Below are positions 24,601-31,258 of a stretch of 64,000 bases of DNA, in pieces. The DNA lies in the NCBI RefSeq assembly GCF_000247695.1, contig NW_004624795.1, positions 6,343,125-6,407,124 of the forward strand. The letters are read 5' to 3'. A program made the position numbers and the translations under genes. The DNA is from Heterocephalus glaber (lineage: Eukaryota > Chordata > Mammalia > Rodentia > Bathyergidae). The stretch's first letter is position 1; every line of letters starts with the position of its first letter. The notes below the pieces were generated by a model, which saw only the letters and a program-made list of their open reading frames with translations, ran no database searches and had not been told where the DNA came from.

Positions 24601-27600
24601 TCCAGCCACAGGGTCTCCAGGTAGCGGCCGAAGGACTGGAAGGCGTTGTCGGGAATGCTCTTCAGCGGGTTGTGTGACAGCTTCAGCTCTTCCACCACGC
24701 GCAGCTTGCTCAGGGTGGCAGCTGGGTAGCTGGACAGCTGATTCCTGTCCAGGTAGAACTTGGCCAGGTTCTCCACGTCGTCCAGGGCTCCGGGCTGCAG
24801 GGAGCTGAGTGCATTTTCTGACAGGTAGAGCCAGCGCAGGTCCTTGGCACCCTGGAAGGCGCCTGCCCGCAGCTCTCGGATCTTGTTGTTGTTGAGCTGC
24901 AGGATGAAGAGGTTAACCAGAGGGGACAGCAGCCCTCGGGGGAGCTCGGTCACTTTGTTGTGGTCCAGGTAGAGGTAGGTGAGCTCCGTCAGGTCGTCGA
25001 AGGCGCCAGGGCGCAGCACGCGGATGTCGTTGTGGGACAGGTACAGATAGATGAGCTGCTTGAGACCCCGGAAGGCACCAGCGGCCACCTCTCGGATCTG
25101 GCAGTGCTGCAGGTGCAGCGACACCAGGTTCGGCATGGTGCGGAACGAGTTGGCAGCCAGCACCGGGAAGTTGTTGTGCTGCAAGTTGAGCAGCTTGGTC
25201 TTCTCAGACACCTTGGGGATCTTCTGCAGCCCCACCTTGTCACAGATGACGTGCTGCAGGTCACTGTGGCAGTGGCAGTTCTGGGGGCAGGCGGCCAGCG
25301 CCGGCAGCAGGCCGGCCAGGAGGCTGATGCTGAGCAGGAGCGTCGCACGGGCCATGGCCGGGATGCCTGGATGCCGGGCTGGAGGCAGCAGGAAGTTGTC
25401 GGCGGCACTTGAGTCTCCCGCCCTATATATTCTCCTGCCCTATTTATACGGCAGCCCTGACCACAGCTGGCAGCCTAGCCAGCTACTACGTGGAGCAGCG
25501 AGGCCACCGGACTTAACCCCCTCACGCCCAGAGGTGCATCCTGTCCTTGATGGCCAGGGGTGTGGGGGGCCCTTCCTGCAGGTGGCCACCATGCTGGGGG
25601 ACCTGGGGCCTTCTTCCAGCCTTGCTTCTTGCTTCCTCCTCTGGGATGCAGCTGCTTCTCAGCACTCTTCCTTGACTGTTTTTAGGGGAAGAGGGAATAG
25701 TGGGTGAGGGAGTCCCGAGTTTGCACCAGAGAGAGGGAGGCGTTCCCAGAACTTATTTGTTTGCTTAAGTCTGAGTCTCTACCCCCTCCCACTGGCGGGG
25801 TGACCCGACCAGGAGGGAGGAAGCATGGCTGGACAGCCGGATGCATCTCCTGCCATCTGTCGGCCCTTTAATGGGGCTCTTGTGCGCTCTGGCATCTGGC
25901 TCCCCCTTCTGGCTCATACTCCAGAGCCCACCCTAAGGAGATGGGAGCACCTTCCCCAGCCTGGGCTCACTCACCTCTGACCCCTCTCCTCCCCCTAGGT
26001 GTGTGATTCTGTCCCCTGCACCCCACCTCCTTCTCCTAGGGCTGAAATGGAAGAATGAGGGGAGTGACCCACAAGACTGGCAAATGCACCTGGAGACCAC
26101 AAGCCACTGACCAATTCCAGTGGCAACACTGCCCTCCCTAATCTCCCCAAAATATCCCCAACCCCTCACCACCCCCTCGCGGTCAGGTTCCGCCCCGGGG
26201 GGTCTCAGGGTGGCGGCCTAGTGGCGCCGAGGTGTACTTGGCAGAGCCCACACCTGGGCAGTGGCCCGGGGACTGTGAGGACAGGCGAAGGGGCTGGATC
26301 CAGGTTGCCAGGCGCTAGGTCATGGGCAGCCTTACCCCCGGGCACCAGGTCCCTGTGCCCACTTGCCAGCCATCCAGTCCCGATTCCTGAGCACGGGACG
26401 ACAGAGAGCAGGCAGGTCACTGGTCTGGCCCTAGGGTGAGCCCTGGGCCACCTGGAAAAGGGGGTGTCTATTGGGAGGAGGGATACAGGGAGAAGAGGAA
26501 ATGGGCAAAGATCTGTTGGAATCAGGGGCACCACCCCCTCTGCCCATGCACCGCGCCCAGTGTGGGGCTTGGTCTTTCTCCCAAGCCCCTTCCCCTGCTT
26601 GCCTCGGGAATTGGGGGTCCCCCTCGGCTCAGCATTCCCTGATGGTTTTAGATTGGCTTTTGGTTTTTCTGTTGTTCAGGATGTTCCAACCACTAAAAAA
26701 AGAACGGGGGGGGGGGGATGCCACAAGCGGTTTAGATTCCTGCTCTGGCTATATTTTTATTTCGTTGGAAATAAATTTACCAGAACCTCTCCAGAGTTGG
26801 GGGGTCACCCAGCCCAAGGTCAGGCACTTGTCCTGGGTCTCGGCGAGGGTGTTGTGTCTGGGACAGACTGGCTTTCCCATCAAGTTTATGGGGCCTTTGG
26901 CTTGGAAGGGGAGATGATGTTGTGACTTGAAATCGGGAAAGTGGAGCAGCTTGAGGGTGGGGGAGCACGGGAGCCACAGGCAGACGTGTGGCTGTCTAGG
27001 GACAGAATGGCTTCCCTGCTGTCAGTTTTATGACCTATCTGGGGTCCCCTAATCGATCTGAGGGGGCGCTCTGCCTCCTGACCCCTGCCACTCCCCATCC
27101 CTCTGCAGTCCACGCACTCCCCCCAGACACCATTTCTGGGCTCCCTAGGTTGCTTATGGAACCACGGAGAACAGTCCTGTGACCTTCATGAACTTCCCTG
27201 AGGACAGCCTGGAGCAGAAGGCCGAAAGTGTGGGCAGGGTCATGCCGCACACGGAGGTGAGCCTGGGCGAGGACCCCCAGAACCCTGCTCTCGCCCCTGG
27301 GGCATCTGCTGCTCTCTCTTAGAGATGCACACAGCCCGGAGATGCCAGAGCCCCGCCGCAGGGTTCCGCTGGGGCTGGCCAGGCTCTGTCTGTCCTGCAG
27401 CTCGGGAGGGGAAGAGCTGGGACAGCAGCCCTGAGCAGCTGCCAGCTGAGCTCTCCGCAGCTCCCTTCCTGTCTGAGGTGTGTTTTTGCCAAGCCCACTG
27501 TCTGTTTCGGGGCAGCCAGGGTAGCCTCAGAGAGGAGCCTGGGTACAGATTTTTCCTCCACAGCTCTTTCTTCCCCATGGGCCCCTCCTTCTCGCTCTAG

Positions 27601-30600
27601 CAGAGTTCTGCCTGGGCCTGGGCATAAACACTTGTTTTCCCTACATCCTGTCCTTTGGGGGTCCTGTGTACCTTACCCCAGAGCACATCTCGAAGTCCAG
27701 CTTCCAGTCCAGACTCCTTTCCCACTTCAACACGGGCACTTTCTGCCAGGTGGCCCAAGTTCCCCTGGCCCTGGCTGGGTGCCCACACTTAGGTCTAACA
27801 GCCACCTGCCACCCTCCCTGGCATGCCCCTCACTGGAAGGCAGACAGGTAGGCTTAGTTGTACCCATTCCCCAGGTCAGACACCGAGGCACAGAGTCTCA
27901 GCACCGCTTGGCACTGGGCTCTCAGACTCTGGCCCCCGTTCACATGGTACTGCCATACCCCACCCTCTCTGGCTTCTCTGTTTGCTGCTTAAGGAAAGGG
28001 AGAGTAGATGCCCTCCCTTCTGCTGCTGGCCTGGCCCCGCGCAGGCCTCCTTCTCTGTGACAGCTCCCTGCCCACTGTGTCCTCAGCACCCCCTGCCCAG
28101 GGCTCCACTGGGCTTTCGTGCCTAGCTCTAGTCGGTGCCTGCTGGTGAGCCCACTCCCTTGCCTGAGCCCGATGGGCAGAGCCGGGCCCTCCTTAGTGGG
28201 GAGAGAGGCAAAGGACCCCCATTCCCGAGCGCTGCCCGGCCTGAAGCTGCCCTGTCCCAGGCCCAGATCGTGAGCATGGAGACCGGGGAGCTGGCAGCGC
28301 TGAACACACCGGGGGAGCTGTGCATCCGCGGCTACTGCATCATGCAGGGCTACTGGGGCGAGCCGGACAAGACCTCCGAGGTGGTCGGGCAAGACAAGTG
28401 GTACCGCACAGGGTGAGCCGGGGGCTGGGCTCGGCTGCTGCTGTAGCAGAGGGGGAGTCCGAGGCTGAGCTGAGCCTTAAACTAGCACAGGTGGGTGGGC
28501 TGCTGAGAGGGCCCCGCCCATCCCAAGGACTTAATTTCCAAAAATGTGAACAGTGTGGGGAACCACAACAAGCACTAAGGCAGGATGTGAGGACAGGGCG
28601 CCACCCCTACACCCCAAGATCGGAGCCAGGTTCCAGCCTCTCATTGGCTCGCTCAGCATGTTCCCATGACATCCCCGTTTGCCAGCACTGTCCCCGGCCT
28701 GGGCACCCAGTGGGAAGCAACATGACTTCCCACTGGTCTGGGAAAGGCAGACAGATAATTTCTTTTTTTATTTTTCTTTTTTTGAGGGGCGAGGGATGGT
28801 TTGAGACAGGGTCTTGCTATGCAGTCTAGGCTGGCCTTGAATTGGAGTCCTCCTGCCTCAGCCTTCCAAGAGATGGGATTATACATGTGAACCATCACAA
28901 CTGGAAGAAAGCCAGATAATTTCACATATCAAAACATTAAAAGGAGCTGGGTGTGGTGGCACACACCTGTAAGCCCAGCACTTGGGAGGCTGAGGGAGAG
29001 GATTGCTATGAGTTTGAGGCCAGCCTGGACTAGATAGCGAGACCCTATCTCAAAATAAATAAATAAACAAACAAACAAATAAATAAGGGCCAGGGATTTA
29101 GCTCAGTGGCACCGTGCCTGCCTTGCAAGTGCAAGGTCCTAAGTTCGATGCCCGGAACCGCAAAATACATACATACATACATACATACATACATAAATAA
29201 ATAAATAAAAATTAAAAGAGCTGGTGTGGTGGGACATCTCTGTAAACTCAGCACATGGGAGGCTGAGCAGGGTAGGCCGGCAATGGTGGTGCATGACTGT
29301 ATCCCAGCCGTCGGGAGGCTGAGACAGGAGGATCACCATGAGTTCCAGACCAGCCTGGGTTCCGTTCCGTAGTGAGTTCAAGGCCAGCCTGATCTACATA
29401 GCGAGACCCTGTCTCAAAATATAAAACAAAACAAAAAAATTAAAAGCTGGGTGTAGGGCCACATACCTATAACCTCAGCACTCTGGGAGGCTGAGGCAGA
29501 AGGATCGAAGTTGAAGCCTGGTCTTAGAGACTTAACAAGACCCTGTCTCAAAATAAAAAATAACAAGGGCTGGGGATGTAGCTTACTGTGAAGACTTTGG
29601 GTTCAATCCCTAGTACTGAAAAAAACCATACACACTCAAGGGTATTATGGGAGAAAAAGTAGCTTTGGTAGTAGAGGGCTCGGGAAAGCTTTCTGTAGAC
29701 TGAGTGGTCAGAGAAGGTCTCTGGAAATATTTAGCTAAGAGCTGATGATAAAAAAGAAGCAGACCAGGCATGGTGGCGCTTGTCTGTCATCCCTGCACTA
29801 AGGAGGCTGAGGCAGGAGGATCACTGAGAGTTTGAGGACAGCCTGGGCTCCACAGTAAATTCAAGTCCAGCCTGGATTATATGGCAAGACCCTGTCTCAA
29901 CAAACAAACAAAAAAGAACCAGACAAGAAATAATATTATAGATACAGAAAGGGGGGTGGGGAGACAGACAGACAGAGACAGACAGACAGAGAGAGGCATG
30001 TGATAGGGACTGTCCTGGCTTGCTTTTCTCTGTCTGCTCATCTGGACTGTAAAGTCCAGGGGCTGTGTCTCGTTCTTGCTGTGTATCCCAGAGTCTAGAG
30101 CACAGAGGGACATGTATGTAGTAGGTGCTCAATAAATGTTAGCACAATCGAGGAAATGAACCAGCAGATGAAGCAGAGGCAGAGAGAGGCCATTCCCAGG
30201 CTTTCCCTACAGAGACATCGCCACCATGGATGAGGAGGGCTTCTGCAGGATCGTGGGGCGCTCGAAGGACATGATCATCCGGGGCGGTGAGAACATCTAC
30301 CCTGCGGAGCTGGAGGACTTCTTCCACAAGCACCCGCAGGTGCAGGAGGTGCAGGTGAGGCACTGGCCGGGCAGCAGCCTGGGCAGGACCCCAAAATAGG
30401 AAGTGCTGGGAGACCATGGTGTCTGATGCTCATCTTTGCCCCTGGAAGGTGGTGGGAGTAAAGGACCAGAGGATGGGTGAGGAGATCTGTGCGTGCATCC
30501 GGCTGAAGAGTGGGGAGACCACCACGGAGGAGGAGATCAAAGCTTTCTGCAAAGGGAAGGTGGGTGAGCAGCTCTGCCCTGGGGAGCCTGATTCCCCACC

Positions 30601-31258
30601 TCCACCTTCAGACCTTGCATGGCCTCATGCGTTACCTGTCTGCCCTGCAGATCTCCCACTTCAAGATTCCCCGCTACATCGTGTTTGTCACCGACTACCC
30701 CCTCACCATCTCAGGAAAGGTGCGTCAGGGACCCAGGTGCCCCACTTCAGCCTCGCTCAACGATGAGCAGGAGACACTGGCTGGGAATAGGGTGACCAAC
30801 CAGTCACCTCATCCTGGTTTACCCTGGATGTTTTGTTTGTTTTTTTGAGACAGGGTCTCGCTGTGCAGTTCAGGCTGGCCTTGAACTCACTGTGTAGCCC
30901 AGGCTGGCCTTGAACTCATGGCAATCCTCCTGCCTCAGCCTCATAACGGCTGGGATACAGTCATGCACCACCTTTGCTGGCCTACCCTGGACTGTTTTTT
31001 TTTGGTGCTGGGGATCAAACTTGGGACCTTGCACTTGGAAGGCAGGCAGCAGAACCACTGAGCCAAATCCCCGGCCCTACCCTGGACTTTTTTGATCTTA
31101 ACACTAAAAGCCTAAGAAATCCCCCTGCCTCCGGACCTAGACACACTGCCATGTCTGGGCGCCCACTGTGCTCGGCCCCAGCCTCATTGTCCTTGTCCTT
31201 CATCTAGGTCCAGAAATTCAAACTCCGAGAGCGGATGGAAGAGCACCTGAAACTGTGA
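3533..31258 (+). CDS. ACSF2: ACSF2, acyl-CoA synthetase family member 2 (16 coding exons)
   Basis: Mitochondrial medium-chain acyl-CoA ligase of the ANL (AMP-forming) superfamily. It activates fatty acids to acyl-CoA through an acyl-adenylate. The coding exons join in phase to 1848 nt (615 aa plus stop), the usual family length. Visible motifs are: an Arg-rich, acid-poor N-terminus (1-30) typical of a mitochondrial presequence; the ATP-binding P-loop [10 protein letters not shown] (263-272, across the exon 6/7 junction); YGTTE (408-412); TGD (491-493); the hinge and nucleotide motif [16 protein letters not shown] (507-522); and the C-terminal catalytic lysine in PLTISGK (K599). All introns are GT-AG. 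Intron 1 is 14.3 kb, and intron 10 (6.05 kb) hosts CHAD on the opposite strand. The start was chosen by similarity to human ACSF2. No break or missing catalytic residue is seen. Confidence 0.97.
3661..5270 (+). other. ACSF2 intron 1, first part: mostly unique
   Basis: Largely unique sequence. It holds one 5'-truncated antisense ID-like SINE (about 4450-4515) flanked by an 8-bp duplication TAGATTGG, and a run of about 14 C at 4777-4790. No exon is recognised. Confidence 0.6.
5271..9200. repeat. ACSF2 intron 1: SINE-dense stretch with L1M relics
   Basis: ID-like SINEs: about 5318-5404 (+), 6122-6198 (+), 6205-6260 (+), 7527-7622 (+), 7805-7895 (+), 7955-8045 (-), 8225-8306 (-), 8735-8815 (-) and 8838-8923 (-). 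B1 copies: 5421-5540 (-), 6003-6115 (+), 6325-6515 (+), 7139-7262 (+), 7691-7800 (+), 8310-8425 (-), 8605-8730 (-) and 9070-9190 (-). A purine-only tract sits at 6257-6325. 8455-8595 and about 7400-7500 read as antisense L1M. Gaps between them are short and unrecognised. Confidence 0.7.
9200..10191. other. ACSF2 intron 1: L1M relic, two ID SINEs, unique DNA
   Basis: 9530-9660 resembles antisense L1M ('ttacatttccctgattatca'). ID-like SINEs in minus orientation lie at about 9784-9859 and 9947-10030. The rest is unique sequence leading directly into the inverted-duplication arm at 10192. Confidence 0.6.
10192..10772 (-). repeat. Inverted duplication, arm 1 (581 bp)
   Basis: The reverse complement of this segment matches 15151-15731 over the full 581 bp. 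I found three mismatches and no gaps by line-by-line comparison. The sequence is GC-rich, not a recognised SINE or LINE, and encodes nothing I recognise; open frames in it are mirrored in the other arm. The arm runs directly into a forward B1 at its high-coordinate end, and unique DNA lies on the other side. Confidence 0.95.
10773..15150. repeat. Spacer between inverted arms: SINE-dense
   Basis: B1 copies: about 10776-10915 (+), 11608-11750 (+), 11795-12060 (+, split by an antisense B1 at 11853-12015 with TSD GATCCCAAGTTT), 12897-13040 (+), 13155-13270 (-), 13545-13650 (+), 14020-14110 (+), 14375-14615 (+) and 14625-14730 (+). ID-like copies: 10935-11015 (+), 11269-11353 (+), 12070-12150 (+), 12325-12419 (+), 12429-12521 (+), 13065-13150 (-), 13291-13366 (-), 13443-13518 (+), 14155-14230 (+), 14458-14541 (+, inside a B1) and 14852-14935 (-). 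A (CA)n-like patch is at 13650-13710, and 14985-15075 resembles MIR. Confidence 0.7.
15151..15731 (+). repeat. Inverted duplication, arm 2 (581 bp)
   Basis: Partner of the arm at 10192-10772 in opposite orientation. Three differences were seen, near the two ends and at one internal site. An antisense B1 fragment follows immediately after 15731. The low-coordinate flank is unique or MIR-like DNA. Confidence 0.95.
15732..17969. other. ACSF2 intron 1, last part
   Basis: Antisense B1 copies lie at about 15740-15830 and 16430-16585, and an antisense ID-like SINE at 17320-17393. An antisense L1M relic at about 16245-16430 carries 'cattttacattcccaccagc'. MIR- or L2-like words occur near 16600-16645. 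The remainder, 16650-17315 and 17394-17960, is unique. No additional exon is supported. Confidence 0.55.
17970..18165 (+). CDS. ACSF2: ACSF2 coding exon 2
   Basis: Acceptor CCACAG, donor GTGGGT. Codes residues 43-108, including the family-typical [11 protein letters not shown] segment that begins the mature enzyme and the conserved [14 protein letters not shown]. Confidence 0.96.
18470..18598 (+). CDS. ACSF2: ACSF2 coding exon 3
   Basis: Residues 109-151, with the [14 protein letters not shown] and LATAQAG motifs of the N-terminal AMP-binding subdomain. Phase 0 at both ends, with donor GTGAGG. Confidence 0.97.
18837..18890 (+). CDS. ACSF2: ACSF2 coding exon 4
   Basis: Short 54-nt exon, residues 152-169 ([18 protein letters not shown]). 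It contains the conserved NPAY motif of acyl-CoA synthetases and is bounded by CCCCAG and GTAGGA. Confidence 0.97.
19214..19332 (+). CDS. ACSF2: ACSF2 coding exon 5
   Basis: Residues 170-208 plus two bases of codon 209. Acceptor CCACAG, donor GTGGGT. It encodes the variable linker region that starts [15 protein letters not shown]. Confidence 0.96.
19436..19601 (+). CDS. ACSF2: ACSF2 coding exon 6
   Basis: Residues 209-264. It ends in NIQFTS, the first part of the ATP-binding P-loop, which is completed by exon 7. Donor GTAGGG. Confidence 0.97.
19830..19925 (+). CDS. ACSF2: ACSF2 coding exon 7
   Basis: Residues 265-296. It begins [15 protein letters not shown], the core of the AMP-binding signature that contacts ATP phosphates. 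Donor GTGAGC. Confidence 0.98.
20045..20202 (+). CDS. ACSF2: ACSF2 coding exon 8
   Basis: Residues 297-348 plus two bases of codon 349, with the conserved [13 protein letters not shown]. The donor is GTGGGC inside AGAGAAGTGGGC. This placement keeps the frame and gives E-K-G-S on joining to exon 9. Confidence 0.94.
20458..20549 (+). CDS. ACSF2: ACSF2 coding exon 9
   Basis: Residues 349-379 plus one base of codon 380. It contains [20 protein letters not shown]. Intron 9 after it holds a forward B1 (about 20613-20740) and an ID-like fragment (20755-20815). Confidence 0.96.
21019..21095 (+). CDS. ACSF2: ACSF2 coding exon 10
   Basis: Residues 380-405, with [20 protein letters not shown]. The next exon is 6.05 kb downstream because CHAD occupies intron 10 on the other strand. 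Confidence 0.96.
21240..21655 (-). other. CHAD: Probable CHAD non-coding last exon (3' UTR)
   Basis: On the minus strand, a good acceptor (CTCCCTGCAG, ending at 21656) faces the donor-like GTGGGA just after the CHAD stop codon. An AATAAA signal occurs at 21259-21264 (minus) close to the low-coordinate end. I infer a final non-coding exon from about 21655 down to about 21240. Direct read-through of exon 3 is the alternative. Confidence 0.55.
21259..21264 (-). terminator. CHAD: CHAD polyadenylation signal AATAAA
   Basis: The reverse complement of TTTATT gives AATAAA on the minus strand, about 525 nt beyond the CHAD stop codon and 164 bp from ACSF2 exon 10. Confidence 0.6.
21789..21930 (-). CDS. 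CHAD: CHAD coding exon 3 (last coding)
   Basis: Completes R313 and codes 314-359. The acceptor TCTCCAG lies at higher coordinate and TGA at 21791-21789. The exon probably extends 4 nt past the stop to a GTGGGA donor (exon end 21785). Confidence 0.95.
21789..25355 (-). CDS. CHAD: CHAD, chondroadherin (3 coding exons)
   Basis: Secreted class IV small leucine-rich-repeat protein of cartilage matrix that binds collagen and integrin alpha2beta1. The exons 25355-24582, 22517-22354 and 21930-21789 join to 1080 nt (359 aa plus stop), the family length. Visible are: a signal peptide (1-21, ending ALA); the N-terminal cysteine cap C23/C27/C29/C38; a run of about ten LxxLxLxxNxL repeats; the C-terminal cap with C304, C306, C326 and C346; the integrin-binding WLEAK (314-318); and a basic heparin-binding tail ([10 protein letters not shown]). 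The gene is nested antisense in ACSF2 intron 10, as in human. Two TATA-like boxes lie upstream. No defect is seen. Confidence 0.97.
21931..22353 (-). other. CHAD intron 2 with SINEs
   Basis: Contains an antisense ID-like fragment (about 22030-22095), an antisense B1 (about 22100-22225) and a short MIR-like piece (about 22235-22300). The CHAD splice signals at both ends are good. Confidence 0.6.
22354..22517 (-). CDS. CHAD: CHAD coding exon 2
   Basis: Residues 259-312 plus two bases of codon 313. It begins [14 protein letters not shown] (last LRRs) and ends [13 protein letters not shown], the start of the C-terminal cysteine cap. Donor GTGAGA on the minus strand. Confidence 0.96.
22518..24581 (-). 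other. CHAD intron 1
   Basis: Plus-strand inspection shows antisense B1 copies at about 22640-22765 and 23514-23655. An antisense ID-like SINE lies at 23084-23180 with an 11-bp TSD CTCAGTGCCTC. A MIR relic lies near 22810-22925. The rest (about 23185-23510 and 23660-24575) is unique DNA with nothing recognised. Confidence 0.6.
24582..25355 (-). CDS. CHAD: CHAD coding exon 1
   Basis: Residues 1-258: signal peptide, N-terminal cysteine cap and most of the leucine-rich repeats in one 774-nt exon. It ends WLDNTSLEK before donor GTGAGT. The start ATG at 25355 gives a good signal peptide. Confidence 0.97.
25421..25448 (-). promoter_or_regulatory. CHAD: CHAD TATA boxes
   Basis: On the minus strand, TATAAATAG (25448-25440) and ATATATAGG (25430-25422) lie 67-93 bp upstream of the CHAD ATG. 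The distal box would place transcription start near 25410 and leave a leader of about 55 nt. A CpG island is absent, which fits a tissue-restricted promoter. Confidence 0.7.
25450..27148. other. CHAD upstream region within ACSF2 intron 10
   Basis: About 1.7 kb without recognisable SINEs, unusual for this window. Mostly GC-rich unique DNA, with an AT-rich island at 26640-26800. Likely to contain CHAD regulatory sequence, but this is inferred from position and repeat depletion only. Confidence 0.45.
27149..27256 (+). CDS. ACSF2: ACSF2 coding exon 11
   Basis: Residues 406-441, starting [13 protein letters not shown]. It carries the YGTTE (A5) motif that positions the adenine. Acceptor CCCTAG, donor GTGAGC. 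Confidence 0.97.
27257..28260 (+). other. ACSF2 intron 11
   Basis: Unique GC-rich intron of 1004 bp. A weak MIR-like stretch occurs around 27860-27910 ('cacagagtctcagcacc'). No SINE of the B1 or ID type and no other feature is seen. Confidence 0.5.
28261..28412 (+). CDS. ACSF2: ACSF2 coding exon 12
   Basis: Residues 442-491 plus two bases of codon 492. It carries [18 protein letters not shown] and the beginning of the TGD motif (KWYRTG). Donor GTGAGC. Confidence 0.97.
28413..30212. repeat. ACSF2 intron 12: SINEs, microsatellite, L2 relic
   Basis: B1 copies: about 28775-28905 (-), 28940-29065 (+), 29285-29430 (+), 29440-29560 (+) and 29765-29910 (+). ID-like: 29091-29163 (+) and 29565-29625 (+). 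The A-tail of the 29091 ID passes into a (CATA)n microsatellite (about 29167-29195). A (GACA)n patch lies at 29961-29992. The segment 30040-30145, ending 'aggtgctcaataaatgtt', is typical of an L2 3' end. Confidence 0.7.
30213..30354 (+). CDS. ACSF2: ACSF2 coding exon 13
   Basis: Completes G492 and codes to 539. It contains TGD's aspartate and [20 protein letters not shown], the hinge motif about which the C-terminal domain rotates. Acceptor CCTACAG. Confidence 0.98.
30449..30559 (+). CDS. ACSF2: ACSF2 coding exon 14
   Basis: Residues 540-576 ([16 protein letters not shown] and following), the C-terminal subdomain. Phase 0 at both ends, donor GTGGGT. Confidence 0.97.
30651..30719 (+). CDS. 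ACSF2: ACSF2 coding exon 15
   Basis: Residues 577-599. It ends PLTISGK, where K599 is the catalytic lysine that contacts the carboxylate during adenylation. Donor GTGCGT. The following intron holds an antisense B1 (30835-30980) and an antisense ID (30998-31080). Confidence 0.97.
31208..31258 (+). CDS. ACSF2: ACSF2 coding exon 16 (last)
   Basis: Residues 600-615 ([16 protein letters not shown]) and TGA at 31256-31258. No clear AATAAA is seen in the first 500 nt of 3' sequence. One occurs at about 32051, beyond repeat insertions, so the polyadenylation site is unresolved. Confidence 0.97.
   Translation, partial: VQKFKLRERMEEHLKL

Noticed and set aside
24960..25412. Plus-strand 150-codon frame opposite CHAD exon 1
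   Set aside because: Antisense shadow of the regular leucine-rich repeats. The minus-strand frame encodes an exact chondroadherin match.
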